Source: Verrucomicrobiota bacterium (lineage in GTDB: Bacteria > Verrucomicrobiota > Kiritimatiellia > SS1-B-03-39 > UBA6053). From it: a stretch of 64,000 nucleotides of DNA. Below the pieces are notes generated by a model that worked only from the letters and a program-made list of their open reading frames with translations, did no database searches and was not told the origin of the DNA. This document shows, one piece after another, positions 1-8,917 of this stretch. The translations under genes and the position numbers were made by a program. How positions within the stretch are numbered: the first letter of the stretch is position 1; each line of letters opens with the position of its first letter. Location: NCBI GenBank assembly GCA_020831635.1, contig JAFIGC010000010.1, positions 1-64,000 on the forward strand. The letters run 5' to 3'.

Positions 1-374
1 CCGGTCATGGACGGAAACGGCAACATCGTCGCCTACCTCAACGCCAACGACGGCACCCCCTCCACCAAGTTGACTTCGGGCACGACCACGCCTCCCGCCT
101 CCACACCGTCGGCCATGCCGGCCACACCGTCACCCACGCCCGCACCCCCGCCGACGAACTCCGCCTCGCCCAGACCTTTCACAACGGCGCCGCCAACGTC
201 CTCACCGTCGAACACCGCTTCGACCGCCAGGACCGACTCACCTCCCGCCTCTCCCTCCCCGCCGGCCACGCCCCCCGTGGCTTCACATATGCCCACAACC
301 TCCTCAACCAGCGCACCCGCGCCGAGCGCAGCGACGGCACCCGCGAGGAAAACGGGTCAGCCCGTGCATTTTAA
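1..374 (+). pseudogene. RHS/YD-repeat protein remnant
   Basis: The left edge reads as RHS-family sequence in two frames. Bases 7-69 encode a piece (starting MDGNGNIVAYLNANDGT) typical of the late RHS core. From about base 69 the RHS-like reading moves to another frame (VDFGHDHASRLHTVGHAGH..., then FDRQDRLTSRLS and YAHNLLNQRTRAERSDGTRE), matching the DxxSRL, YDxxDRLTS and YNxxNQRTR phrases of YD repeats, and stops at 372-374. In intact RHS proteins the second block lies before the first, so this looks like a rearranged or frameshifted fragment, possibly a displaced C-terminal cassette. The gene begins outside the window. RHS identity comes from repeat phrasing; the pseudogene call comes from the frame change and the missing C-terminal tip. 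Confidence 0.6.
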
Positions 375-982
375 CATTCTACAAGTCGTTGATGCAGAAT
401 GTCTTTCAAAGTACAAATCATGATATTGACCTCGGTCTGCCCGCAAGACTTGCCCACTGATGTCCCCGAGCCTTCCCGACGGTCCCAGCTCCAAGTTGTG
501 TTCGCTACGGTCACTCCCATTCCGGCCCTGGGCGCCGACGCTCCTTCCGTAGCAGAGGCCGCCCCTCCGGAGATGCCCGCCGGTCTCCGCACCGGCTGGG
601 GCGGAGGGGGCAGCTTTGAATGGAAGTTTATGTTGTGCGCAACATAAAGTGCCATTCGGGGCAGCCTTTGACTTTGTCTGAAGCTCTGTCCTGAACTTTG
701 TCGATTTTTCGCCCGGACGTGTTTTCGATGCCTTTTGTTTCAGGCGTTATCAAACTGGAGGACTTTTCAAACGGGCTCCGACAAAGAACGCTTGCTTATC
801 ACCATAGCCGACAAAGCTTAAGACAAAGTTTAAGACAAAGTTCACGATAAAAGCCATGCCCCCCTGCGCCCCTGTCGGTGCGGAGACCGGCGCTCCCGTC
901 CCCGTGACCCCGAAGGCATTCCCCCATTCCATGCAGAAAAGCATTGTACTTCCGGCCCTGATTTGCAAAACAGGCCTTTCAC
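375..982. other. Intergenic region with dispersed repeats, no supported gene
   Basis: No convincing gene is seen. The stretch holds an imperfect GC-rich unit at 577-610 (CCGGTCTCCGCACCGG core), runs of the acaaagttt word family at about 668-705 and 810-848, and an inverted copy of a longer GC-rich repeat at 859-899. Short open frames here have no recognisable domain and run through the repeats. Confidence 0.6.
859..899 (-). repeat. Dispersed GC-rich repeat (GGGAGCGCCGGTCTCC type), inverted copy
   Basis: Read on the minus strand this is nearly the same about 41-base unit that occurs twice in tandem at 34770-34850 (core GGGAGCGCCGGTCTCCGCAC followed by an AGGGGCGCAGGGGG-like tail). A degenerate partial copy lies at 577-610. 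Inside the unit GCGCCGG and CCGGC can pair as a short hairpin. All copies are intergenic, which suggests a non-coding interspersed element. Confidence 0.6.
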
Positions 983-1984
983 ATGAACACACCCAAAGCA
1001 ACCTCCATTTTGGACCGCGCCCGCGCCTATTTGCGGACCGACATCGAGCAACTCACCCGGGTTGCCGATGAGCTGGATCCCGCCTTTGAGGCTGCCGTCC
1101 ACCTGTTGGCGGAAACCCTCCGAGGCAATGGCAAACTGGTGCTTGCGGGGATCGGCAAAAGTTATCATCTCGCCGCCAAAGCCGCCGCAACCTTCACCAG
1201 CACCGGCTCCCCGGCGGTTTTGCTGCACCCCGCCGAAGCGCCCCACGGGGATCTCGGCATTCTTCGTGACGGGGACGCCGCCATTCTTCTGAGCTACAGC
1301 GGCGAAAGCCGCGAAGTCGTCAACCTTGTCCCCTTCATCCGCAGAGCCAACGTCCGGATCATCGCCATCACCGGCACCCCGGAAAGCCGTTTGGCGCGTC
1401 TGGCCGACCTCAGTATCCGCGTCAATATCGAACGCGAAGCCTGCCCCTTCAACCTCGCCCCCACCACCAGTTCCCTGGTTACCCTCGCCGTCTGCGACAC
1501 CTTGGCCATGCTCGTGCAGGAGGAACTCGGCTTCACCCTCGAAGCCTACGGACGCCTCCATCCCGGCGGTGCCATCGGCGACAACCTCAGCCTCCGGGTC
1601 AGCGACATCATGCGTGATGGCGATCGCCTCCCCCACTGCCGCGAACACGATTCCGTACAGGAAGCCGTCTTGGTCATGACCCGCTGTAAATCCGGCGCCG
1701 TGGGGGTTCTGGATGAAAACGGCCTTTTGACCGGCATTTACACCGACGGGGATTTACGGCGCACCCTCACCCAATCCGTGGATCTCCACGCCGCCCTCCT
1801 GTCGGAACACATGACCCGCAACCCCATTTCCATCTCCCCGGACGCCAAAGCCTCCGAGGCCCTGAAAATTTTCTCCCGCCACAATATCGACGACCTGTTG
1901 GTCATCACCTCCGACCGGAAATTGGTCGGCATGGTGGACCTGCAGGACATCCCCAAACTGAAATTCTTCCATGAGGACGCCTGA
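983..1984 (+). CDS. kdsD: Arabinose-5-phosphate isomerase (KpsF/GutQ family)
   Basis: Interconverts ribulose 5-phosphate and arabinose 5-phosphate, the first step towards KDO, a core sugar of lipopolysaccharide; cytoplasmic. The 333-aa length matches the family (about 325-335). The N-terminal half is a SIS sugar-isomerase domain with the LVLAGIGKS and LSYSGESREVV motifs and the GRLHPGGAIGDNL stretch that ends it. The C-terminal half carries two CBS domains (about residues 205-265 and 270-330). uppP begins two bases after the stop, so the genes are probably co-transcribed, linking KDO supply with lipid-carrier recycling. Its presence indicates a Gram-negative, LPS-type envelope. No strong ribosome-binding site precedes the ATG, but the start agrees with family length. 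Confidence 0.93.
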   Translation: MNTPKATSILDRARAYLRTDIEQLTRVADELDPAFEAAVHLLAETLRGNGKLVLAGIGKSYHLAAKAAATFTSTGSPAVLLHPAEAPHGDLGILRDGDAAILLSYSGESREVVNLVPFIRRANVRIIAITGTPESRLARLADLSIRVNIEREACPFNLAPTTSSLVTLAVCDTLAMLVQEELGFTLEAYGRLHPGGAIGDNLSLRVSDIMRDGDRLPHCREHDSVQEAVLVMTRCKSGAVGVLDENGLLTGIYTDGDLRRTLTQSVDLHAALLSEHMTRNPISISPDAKASEALKIFSRHNIDDLLVITSDRKLVGMVDLQDIPKLKFFHEDA

Positions 1985-1986
1985 TT

Positions 1987-2940
1987 TTGAGATTTTTGAC
2001 CTTGTTATTCGCTTTTTTCTTCGCCCTGACCACTTTTGCCGATCTTCCCGCGCCGGACTTGGATGAGATTCCCATGGAGGAAGCCATCGAAGCCGCGGCA
2101 TCGATGTCCTTATTTGAAGCCGTGACCTTGGGCATCGTCGAAGGTTTGACCGAATACATCCCCGTCAGCAGCACCGGGCATCTCATTCTCGCCAGTCAAG
2201 CCCTGGGCATGGGGGACGATCCCGAATACCGCGCCGCCGTCAACACCTATCTGGTCGTCATTCAAGTCGGCGCCATCCTCGCGGTGGTCAGCATTTACGG
2301 CAGTTACCTCTGGAAAATGTTCCTCGGATTGTTCGGGCGCAGCGACGAAGGCCGTCACTTGCTGATCGCCGTAATCATCGCCTTTATTCCCGCCGCCGTG
2401 GTCGGGCTGCTGCTCGAAAGATGGATCGACAAATATCTTTTTGGCCTCTGGCCGGTGGTGTTTGCCTGGCTCGTCGGGGGTATCGCCCTGGTCAAGTTTG
2501 GACACCGCTCCAAGGAACACGAGGACAGCGATTGCCTGGAAATGAGCGACCTCACCGTGCACAAGGCCCTGATCATCGGCGCCTGGCAAGTGGTGGCCAT
2601 GTGGCCGGGGACCAGCCGCAGCCTCGTCACCATTCTCGGCGGACGCGTGGCCGGACTAAGCCTCCGCCACTCCGTGACCTTCAGCTTCTTGCTGGGCGTG
2701 CTCACCCTCACCGCCGCCACCTTCTACAAACTCCTTGGCCAAGGCGCGGAAATGTTCGAAGCCCTCGGCACCCAAAACATTCTCATCGGCATTTTCGTGG
2801 CCTGGCTCTCCGCTTGGGTGGCCGTCAAAACCATGCTCGCCTACCTGAAACGCCATGGGCTGGAGATCTTCGGATTCTACCGCATCGCCTTGGCCGTCAT
2901 CACCACCCTCCTGCTGCTCAACAACATCATCTCGCCCTGA
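1987..2940 (+). CDS. uppP: Undecaprenyl-diphosphate phosphatase
   Basis: Integral membrane enzyme (BacA family) that dephosphorylates undecaprenyl pyrophosphate and so recycles the lipid carrier for peptidoglycan and polysaccharide export. Two diagnostic motifs are present: EGLTEYIPVSSTGHL near residues 50-65, and PGTSRSLVTILGGRVAGLS near residue 206. Several hydrophobic segments follow. At 317 aa it is longer than the usual 265-280 because of an N-terminal extension that looks like a signal peptide or extra membrane segment (RFLTLLFAFFFALTTFA) plus an acidic linker. The frame opens with TTG two bases after kdsD; ATGs at 2074 and 2104 would give the standard length, so the true start is uncertain. 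Confidence 0.92.
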   Translation: MRFLTLLFAFFFALTTFADLPAPDLDEIPMEEAIEAAASMSLFEAVTLGIVEGLTEYIPVSSTGHLILASQALGMGDDPEYRAAVNTYLVVIQVGAILAVVSIYGSYLWKMFLGLFGRSDEGRHLLIAVIIAFIPAAVVGLLLERWIDKYLFGLWPVVFAWLVGGIALVKFGHRSKEHEDSDCLEMSDLTVHKALIIGAWQVVAMWPGTSRSLVTILGGRVAGLSLRHSVTFSFLLGVLTLTAATFYKLLGQGAEMFEALGTQNILIGIFVAWLSAWVAVKTMLAYLKRHGLEIFGFYRIALAVITTLLLLNNIISP

Positions 2941-2950
2941 TCCGCGTGAC

Positions 2951-3892
2951 ATGACCACCATTCTGCTGACCATTTTTCCCGTCTTCGGACTCATCCTCCT
3001 CGGGGTGTTTTTGCGGAAAATCGGGTTCATGAACCCGGAGATGGAAAACGCCATCAACCGCCTCTGTTATTGGGTCTGCCTGCCGGTGTTCATCACCTGG
3101 CGCATGGCCACCGCCCCCGCCATCGACGACCGCGCCCTGCAAAGCATTCTCGCATTGTTCATCGTCACCGCGGGCATGGTGATCCTGGGCGTGTTGCTGA
3201 CGCACATCCTGCGGCTGCCCCCGAAATCCCGGGGCACCTTTTTGCAGGCGGGGTTTCGCGGCAACCTCGCCTATGTCGGCATTCCCGTCATCGTTTTCGC
3301 CCTCCGGGATCAGGGCGAAACCCAACAAGCCGCCGGAGAAAGCCTGGCCGTGCTCACCATGGCGCCCATCGTGCTACTTTACAATCTCCTAGGGGTCATG
3401 GCCCTGGAATGGGACCGCCGCCACCAAAGCACCCATCATCCCGTCAAAGTCTGGGCCAAATCCACCCTGCGCAATCCCTTGATCATCGCCTGCCTTCTCG
3501 GCCTCGTCTGGAATTTCACCCGCATTCCCACCCCCTCCCTCATCGAACGCATGGCCACCCCCATCGGTGCGGCCGCCTTTCCCCTGGCCCTGCTCGCCAT
3601 CGGCGCCCGCATCGCCTCCCTGCCCTGGAAACACGCCGGACGCGGCGTCGCCGGGGTATGCCTGATCAAAAATTTCCTCGCCATCCCCCTCGCTCTCGGC
3701 GCCTGCCACCTCCTCGGTGTCGACGAACTCACCCGAATGGTGGTCCTCATCCTCGCCACCGTCCCCACCGCCGTCGCCTCTTACGTCTTGGTGGACCAAT
3801 TGGACGGCGACCGGGATCTCGGCGCCGCCACCATCGCCGCCACCACCCTCGCCTCCGTACTCAGCCTCTCCGCCGCCCTTTGGTTGGTGTAG
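2951..3892 (+). CDS. AEC-family (auxin efflux carrier-like) permease
   Basis: A 313-aa polytopic membrane protein of the AEC/BASS-type transporter fold. The protein starts MTTILLTIFPVFGLILLGV, followed by the family's KIGFMNPE and NRLCYWVCLPVFI stretches, a GFRGNLAYVGIPV segment in the first half, and a C-terminal block (PIGAAAFPLALLAIGA, VPTAVASYVLVDQ, ATIAATTLASVLSL) that repeats the first in pseudo-symmetry. Bacterial members export small carboxylates or amino-acid-like compounds; the substrate cannot be read from sequence. The ATG at 2951 lies 10 bases after the uppP stop. A longer in-frame opening upstream would translate uppP in the wrong frame and is rejected. Confidence 0.85.
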   Translation: MTTILLTIFPVFGLILLGVFLRKIGFMNPEMENAINRLCYWVCLPVFITWRMATAPAIDDRALQSILALFIVTAGMVILGVLLTHILRLPPKSRGTFLQAGFRGNLAYVGIPVIVFALRDQGETQQAAGESLAVLTMAPIVLLYNLLGVMALEWDRRHQSTHHPVKVWAKSTLRNPLIIACLLGLVWNFTRIPTPSLIERMATPIGAAAFPLALLAIGARIASLPWKHAGRGVAGVCLIKNFLAIPLALGACHLLGVDELTRMVVLILATVPTAVASYVLVDQLDGDRDLGAATIAATTLASVLSLSAALWLV

Positions 3893-3902
3893 GGGGGTGA
3901 AC

Positions 3903-4223
3903 ATGCTCAAATTCGTTCCTTTCATCTTGAACGCCCTGTATATCCTTGCCTGCTGGTGGATGTTCCTATCCGGCCGCTTTTTCATGGGGATTGCTCTGTT
4001 GTGTTTGTATTTTCTCGTGTTTTTACTCTACTTTTTACTTTATTGGCTGCCTGGTTATTTGAAGGCAAAGAATGAACATGGGCGTCCCGTCCCTCCTTTG
4101 ACACTGGCCATGGGACAAAATGATACTTTCATGAAAGGTGTATTAGGGAAATCGAACAGAAAAGAGACGAAAATGCGAAAAACCCTTTCCGGAAATGAGG
4201 ATATGGGTCCAGGGGGGGGCTGA
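3903..4223 (+). CDS. Small two-TM membrane protein, unknown function
   Basis: A 106-aa protein beginning MLKFVPFILNALYILACWWM, with two hydrophobic segments (about residues 3-20 and 27-55) and a hydrophilic basic tail from about residue 60. The ATG follows the permease stop by 10 bases and is preceded by a G-rich run that can serve as a ribosome-binding site, so it is probably the last gene of the kdsD-uppP-permease operon. The tail ends in a glycine run next to intergenic repeats and may be partly eroded. No domain is recognised. Confidence 0.55.
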   Translation: MLKFVPFILNALYILACWWMFLSGRFFMGIALLCLYFLVFLLYFLLYWLPGYLKAKNEHGRPVPPLTLAMGQNDTFMKGVLGKSNRKETKMRKTLSGNEDMGPGGG

Positions 4224-4260
4224 CTCACCGGCAGAGAACTCATCCTGCAACTGAAATAAT

Positions 4261-4292
4261 CCGTGCAAATCCGTGCCCATCCGTGGTTCCTT
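4261..4292 (+). repeat. Dispersed ATCCGTGCCCATCCGTGG repeat
   Basis: One of at least three same-strand copies in the window (others at 8129-8160 and 9202-9235). An inverted version (accacggatggacacggat) forms the 3' end of hsdM at 37469-37499. This copy and the one at 9202 also share the preceding tgaaataa word. Short modular repeats of this type sit between genes. Confidence 0.65.
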
Positions 4293-4313
4293 CCAAACTC
4301 AATACCGACCCAC

Positions 4314-4341
4314 AAAAACGCACGCCGGGGTGACCGGCGCG
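4314..4341 (-). terminator. Rho-independent terminator of the PEP-CTERM protein gene
   Basis: Read on the minus strand, a GC stem (CGCCGG pairing with CCGGCG around a small loop) is followed by TGCGTTTTT. It lies about 70 bases beyond the stop of the minus-strand gene at 4408-7923 and faces the right way to end that transcript. The weak, interrupted T run lowers confidence slightly. Confidence 0.7.
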
Positions 4342-4366
4342 CGGAGGGAGGAGAATAAGATGGATT

Positions 4367-4404
4367 CCGTGGAGGGCGACAAGCGATGTTGCCGCCCTCC
4401 ACGG
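4367..4404 (-). terminator. Perfect 12-bp stem-loop downstream of the PEP-CTERM gene
   Basis: CCGTGGAGGGCG at 4367-4378 pairs exactly with CGCCCTCCACGG at 4393-4404 around a 14-base loop. It starts four bases after the minus-strand stop codon and has no T run. It is probably a first-stage transcript end or mRNA-stabilising hairpin in front of the terminator at 4314-4341. Confidence 0.6.
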
Positions 4405-4407
4405 ATA

Positions 4408-7400
4408 TCACACGCGACGGCGGCGGAAGATCGCCAACGCCATGAGACTGAGCCCCACGAGAAGGAGGGTGGAGGGTTCGGGGATGGCCACAAATGCCAA
4501 ATCACCAGTGTTGTGGTTGAAACTCCAGGTGTTGCCAACATTGTCAATGGAGCTGAAGCTGTTCCCACTGTCAAGGGTAGCCAGATAATTGCCGCCGATG
4601 CTGATGGTGCTGAAGCCGCCGCTAAAGCTGTCGAAGTTGAACAGGTTGAAGTTGGCGCTGTTCAGCAACATGGCGCTGACATCGACGCTCATGGTACCGC
4701 CATAGGTCAGCAGTCCACCCACGTCCACCGCATCATACTGGCTGCCGCGAAGCAGTCCCGCGATTTCCATCAGCGTGTCGGTCCCCAAGGTGAGGTCTCC
4801 TCCAAAGGTCAGCAGACCGGGGCTGTTGCCGGGGGACAAAATCCCCGCGATCGTCGTGTTTCCGTTGATGAACCCGGAACCGCCCAGGGTCGCGCCGGCG
4901 GCTACGGTGACCGCGCCGGGACCCGACAGGGAACCGTTGATCAAGAGGATGCCGGCGTTTACACTGGTTGTCCCAGTATGGCTGACGATCCCCGATAGTT
5001 CCAAGGTCCCATCTCCGCTCTTCAGGAAATTGCGGATGCCACCGGTTTCGCCGATGTCTCCGCTGATTTGGTAAGCGCCCAATCCAAGGGTCTCAAAGGT
5101 GACGGTCGCCGCGTTCATTGCCACTGGGCCTGAAAGGGTCAGCGCATTGGCTCCGTCAAACCCGATGCCGCTGCTCAACACGAAGGCGTTGCCGAGCACG
5201 ATGTTCGGATTCAAGGCTGTGAATACGTTTCTGGACCCGAGGTTCGCGGTACCCGTGCCAAGCGCCTGGTTGTGTCCCACGCCAATGCCAATCGCCCGGG
5301 CCTGCCCTCCCGCCGTGGTACTCAACCCGCCGGTAAAGGTGTTGGCCGCATGGAAATTGACCGAGGCCGTGGAGGCATTGTCCGTGTTGTTGATCGCGAG
5401 GGCAGCCCCTCCGCTGATCAACCCGTACAGGTCCAAAGTGCCTTTGGTAGCGTTGCCACCCATGTTGATGTTTCCACTTTGTGTGGTGATGTCGCCATTC
5501 AGCGTGAAGACCGCCGTATTCGATGTCACACCGCGCAGCGAACCGCCGGTGGTGCCAAACACAATATCGTTGTCCACGGTTTGGGTGGCACCAAATGAAA
5601 GCGTACCTCCATACACATTCATAGTGCCCGCACCCGAGATCGCGCCGTTGGCATTGATGGTCAAAGTCGCACCCGAATGAATAAACGCGTCCCCGAACTG
5701 GTTGTTGACGTTGGAGAGCAAAACCACCGCGCCACTCAGATGCAGCGCTCCGCTTGTGCTCAGCCCCAATCGGGTCCCGATACCAAAGGTTCCTCCGGAG
5801 AAATAGAACTCGTCGGTGCCGCTGGCCAGGGTTCCGGTGGTTCCATTGATACTCCGGGTGTTGCTGGTGCCCCCGCCAATGATGCCTCCACTGGCCACCG
5901 TCAGGGTTTGCCCGGCCCCGATGGTGATCAGGGTCGAGTTATTCCCCAGCGTGGTGCGCATGGAGTTGATGGTTAAATCCGAAGCCAGATTCACGCTGGC
6001 AACCTGATCGAAAACCACGTTGGTTGCGCTGGTCCATCCGGCGGTGTTGGGGTCAGAGCCCGCACCGACCAACACCTCGTTGGTGGTGTTGGCGATGACG
6101 TTGTTGGAGCCATCGAGGGAGGCGAAGGTGTTGGCGTTGAATGTGGCCCATCCGCCGATCAGGCCGTGGGTCAGCGTGGGAGCCGTGGTAAAGGTGGTGG
6201 TCCCGGTGCTGGTGAAGTTCAGCGTGGAACCGGCCGCACGGCTTGCCAGGCTGGCGATGGTCAGGGTTTGGCTGGCGGAGGTGTTGATGGTGCTGCCGCC
6301 CGCTTGCAAGTTCAAAGCCCCAATGGAGGTGCTTACCGTGGTCACCAGATTCACACCGCCGAAGTTCGTGCCCCCGAGGGTGACAGGGGCGGCACTGCCC
6401 AGCGCCCCCGCGTTGGAGAGCGTCAGGGTGCCGCCACCCCGCGCCGTGACGCCCGAAGTGCTGGCGATGGAACCAGTAAGTGTCAAACCGCCGCGATTCA
6501 CGGTGGTGAAGCCTGTGTAGGTGTTTACACCGGACAGGGTTTGGGTGTTGGTGCCCAATTTCACAAGATTTACGGCCACCGTGCCCCCATCGCTGATCAC
6601 CCCGGCGTAACTGCGGTCCGTTCCGGTGGTGTCAATGCTTAGGGTGTTTGCACTACCCGTGGCATTGCCCTGAATGTTACCGCCGGTCGTGCCGCCTGTG
6701 GCGAGCCCCCGGACGGTCACATCGCGCCCATTCATGTCAAACAGGACCCCGCTGTTGTTCGCCAAGGTCAGCAACCCAAAAGGGGTGCCGGGCAATACCG
6801 CCGATGAGCCCACGCGAAGGGTGCCTTGGTTCACCGTCAGCCCCCCGGAATAATTCGACATGTTTCCGTCGAGAATCACCAGCGAGCCACTTCCCGCACC
6901 GCCATGGGTTAAACCCCCAACGTTTCCCGTATCCCCGTTCACGGTCAAGGTGACCGTGGAAGCCCCGGAGATGGCACTGTTGACGGTGAGGGTTCCGCCG
7001 TTGGTGACCCCAATGCCGCCGCTGCCGGTCAGGGCAATCGCGCGGCTGGTGGAAAAGGTCGGGGAAACCGCGGATGAGGTGAACTGCAGAGTCCCGCCAC
7101 CACTCAGCGCCAAGGTATTTGTGGCCTGACCAAGGGCCGTGTCATGGATCACGGTCAATGAACCAGCACTAGTCAGGGAAATGACCTGGTTTCCGCCAAA
7201 ATCGTTCCCGGCATTGGAAAGGTAAATGTCCCGGGTCCCCGTCCGCGTAAAAGATCCCGCACCGGTCAAAATCCCGGAATAGATGATGTCACCGCCACTG
7301 CCATTGTTCAGCCGGTTGCCGGCGACATCGTTCAACTGGATGCCGCGGGATATGGTGATGTTTCCATTATTAGATGAATCGAGTCCACCACCATTTAAGG

Positions 7401-7923
7401 TAATCGTCCCCGCACCCAGGGTGCTGTTTCCCGTGGCCGCCACGTTCACGGAAGTGCGCACAATTCCGTCGGATATCACCAAGGATGTGAAACTGTTGGA
7501 GCCGCTGGAGAGGGTCAAGGTCCCCGCCCCGGTTTTATTCAGGCTGTTTCCGGCGAGAACACTGCTGATCGTCGCGGCGCGGTTGATGACCTGAATGTTG
7601 GAAACCCCGCCCGTCGCACTCAGGGTGACGGTGTTGCCAGCCAGGGTCCAATCATGGCTTGCGACAGTCGAATCCTCAAAGACCAGATGCCCGATGGTGC
7701 CGCTCCACAACCCGCCCGGATCATTGGTAATGCTACGGTTGCCGGTGATGTTGAAGGTGAAGTACGCGGTGGAATCCGCGCCGTTCGCCACCGTGCCGCC
7801 CAGCCAATTGGCGGAGTTGGACCAAGAGCCGGCTTCCGTATTCCAGGTGCCGTCGGCAGCCTGGAGGGACAGGGGGGCGATGCAAAGAACCAAGGCAAGT
7901 AAAAGAAAACGCTTTACGTTCAT
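4408..7923 (-). CDS. Autotransporter-associated beta-strand repeat protein with PEP-CTERM anchor
   Basis: A 1171-aa secreted protein. Residues 1-22 are a signal peptide (MNVKRFLLLALVLCIAPLSLQA). The body is a long series of Gly/Thr/Ser/Asn-rich beta-helical repeats with phrases such as LNKTGAGTLTLSSGSN, NLVKLGTNTQTLSGVNTYTG and FLKSGDGTLELSG, the signature of autotransporter-associated repeats. A segment near residue 1040 (LSPGNSPGLLTFGGDL) is typical of the last repeats. The extreme C-terminus is a PEP-CTERM signal: IPEPSTLLLVGLSLMALAIF followed by RRRRV, which exosortase-type enzymes cleave and anchor. No outer-membrane translocator barrel is present, so despite the repeat name it is not an autotransporter. 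It is probably a surface or exopolysaccharide-associated structural protein. No exosortase gene is visible in the window. Confidence 0.9.
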   Translation of the reverse strand: MNVKRFLLLALVLCIAPLSLQAADGTWNTEAGSWSNSANWLGGTVANGADSTAYFTFNITGNRSITNDPGGLWSGTIGHLVFEDSTVASHDWTLAGNTVTLSATGGVSNIQVINRAATISSVLAGNSLNKTGAGTLTLSSGSNSFTSLVISDGIVRTSVNVAATGNSTLGAGTITLNGGGLDSSNNGNITISRGIQLNDVAGNRLNNGSGGDIIYSGILTGAGSFTRTGTRDIYLSNAGNDFGGNQVISLTSAGSLTVIHDTALGQATNTLALSGGGTLQFTSSAVSPTFSTSRAIALTGSGGIGVTNGGTLTVNSAISGASTVTLTVNGDTGNVGGLTHGGAGSGSLVILDGNMSNYSGGLTVNQGTLRVGSSAVLPGTPFGLLTLANNSGVLFDMNGRDVTVRGLATGGTTGGNIQGNATGSANTLSIDTTGTDRSYAGVISDGGTVAVNLVKLGTNTQTLSGVNTYTGFTTVNRGGLTLTGSIASTSGVTARGGGTLTLSNAGALGSAAPVTLGGTNFGGVNLVTTVSTSIGALNLQAGGSTINTSASQTLTIASLASRAAGSTLNFTSTGTTTFTTAPTLTHGLIGGWATFNANTFASLDGSNNVIANTTNEVLVGAGSDPNTAGWTSATNVVFDQVASVNLASDLTINSMRTTLGNNSTLITIGAGQTLTVASGGIIGGGTSNTRSINGTTGTLASGTDEFYFSGGTFGIGTRLGLSTSGALHLSGAVVLLSNVNNQFGDAFIHSGATLTINANGAISGAGTMNVYGGTLSFGATQTVDNDIVFGTTGGSLRGVTSNTAVFTLNGDITTQSGNINMGGNATKGTLDLYGLISGGAALAINNTDNASTASVNFHAANTFTGGLSTTAGGQARAIGIGVGHNQALGTGTANLGSRNVFTALNPNIVLGNAFVLSSGIGFDGANALTLSGPVAMNAATVTFETLGLGAYQISGDIGETGGIRNFLKSGDGTLELSGIVSHTGTTSVNAGILLINGSLSGPGAVTVAAGATLGGSGFINGNTTIAGILSPGNSPGLLTFGGDLTLGTDTLMEIAGLLRGSQYDAVDVGGLLTYGGTMSVDVSAMLLNSANFNLFNFDSFSGGFSTISIGGNYLATLDSGNSFSSIDNVGNTWSFNHNTGDLAFVAIPEPSTLLLVGLSLMALAIFRRRRV

Positions 7924-8410
7924 AGAGGATTTCTCAGGTGTGTTGTTGGGTTCATGGTGCCCTGAAAACTGTGATCAGGGCTATTCATAATCCTGCGCAT
8001 AATATACCCGATCCGCATTAGGAAGCATACCCGTCTTGGGGACAAATGATTTTATCCCCGGAGACATTTTAACTTTTCCCGGAGCGGAGGCTTGGTTGAT
8101 TTCCTGCGAATATTCCCTCCCCAAAAATCCGTGCCCATCCGTGCCCATCCGTGGTTCCTTTTTCAAGAGGTCAGAAGGAGAGAAGGAGAGAAGGAGAGAG
8201 AAAACGGATCAAAATTATGATCGGGAGTCTGACTACGACCGAAATAAAGCATTCCCAATTCCAATCGCAATCCGAATCACAACCCAAGATCAGTGGCCAT
8301 CAGTGTAATCAGTGGTTGGTTCCCTGCGGATGCTACGCCGACCTGCGGATATTCACTACCCCAAAAAGGCTTGACATGACGCCACGACAGAGGGCACGTT
8401 AGATGACAAC
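7924..8410. other. Intergenic region with repeats, no supported gene
   Basis: It holds the upstream region of the minus-strand PEP-CTERM gene. Further right are a CCGTGCCCATCCGTGG repeat block (8129-8160), a purine-rich agaaggagag microsatellite-like run near 8170-8200, and an aagatcagtggccatcagtg/cagtggttgg block (about 8285-8325). The phrase CTGCGnATATTCnCT followed by CCCCAAAAA occurs near 8105 and again near 8343. Confidence 0.5.
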
Positions 8411-8917
8411 ATGAAAACAAAGATCTCCCCCTTAATATTCTGCGTCATCACTCTGATGATGCCATCCTGTGCGCACAAACAAAGACACGCACACGATGGG
8501 AAAAAGGCGGATAAAGCTCATATCGAGGTTGTGCCAGACAAATACAAGGAAGTGAACGGGGTGTCTTTGCACTTTGAGGGCTGGGAGGAGCGGCATGGAT
8601 CCAGTAGAGTGAAATGTCGTCTCGTCAACCAATCCGATGCCACGGTGTACTTCACTGGATACGGAATTCCATCTCCTTGGTATCGGATACAGAAGGCGGA
8701 AAATGGCGCGTGGATCGAACACAATGTAGGTTGGTTTTGTGGCACAGGTCTTCGGACACCAGCGTTGCCTTCGGGTAAATCGAGTGTATTTTGGGTGTTT
8801 TTTCCGGAAAATACCGAGGTGATTCGTGTTGGCCTGACCTTCTCATCAAATCAATTCGACCCGGAAGAAAAAGATGTCGATATTGTATGGACAGACGAAA
8901 TTACAGCGCCCCCATGA
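8411..8917 (+). CDS. Putative lipoprotein, unknown function
   Basis: A 168-aa protein with a lipoprotein-type signal (MKTKISPLIFCVITLMMPSC), predicted acylation at Cys20 and a basic, His/Lys-rich region after it. The rest is a compact soluble domain rich in aromatics and Gly, with the blocks SRVKCRLVNQSDATVYFTGYG and PALPSGKSSVFWVFFPEN resembling an immunoglobulin-like beta sandwich. Members of such families often describe post-translationally unremarkable secreted proteins; no function is claimed. Its stop overlaps the next start by four bases. Base composition is visibly less GC-rich than the flanking operons, and the pair lies between two repeat blocks, consistent with later acquisition. 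Confidence 0.7.
   Translation: MKTKISPLIFCVITLMMPSCAHKQRHAHDGKKADKAHIEVVPDKYKEVNGVSLHFEGWEERHGSSRVKCRLVNQSDATVYFTGYGIPSPWYRIQKAENGAWIEHNVGWFCGTGLRTPALPSGKSSVFWVFFPENTEVIRVGLTFSSNQFDPEEKDVDIVWTDEITAPP

Noticed and set aside
399-647. Short open frames on both strands after the RHS remnant
   Set aside because: They run through GC-rich repeat text and show no domain, signal peptide or ribosome-binding site.
4775-6953. Several plus-strand open frames opposite the PEP-CTERM gene
   Set aside because: They lie antisense to a clearly repetitive secreted protein and show only Pro/Val-rich antisense composition.
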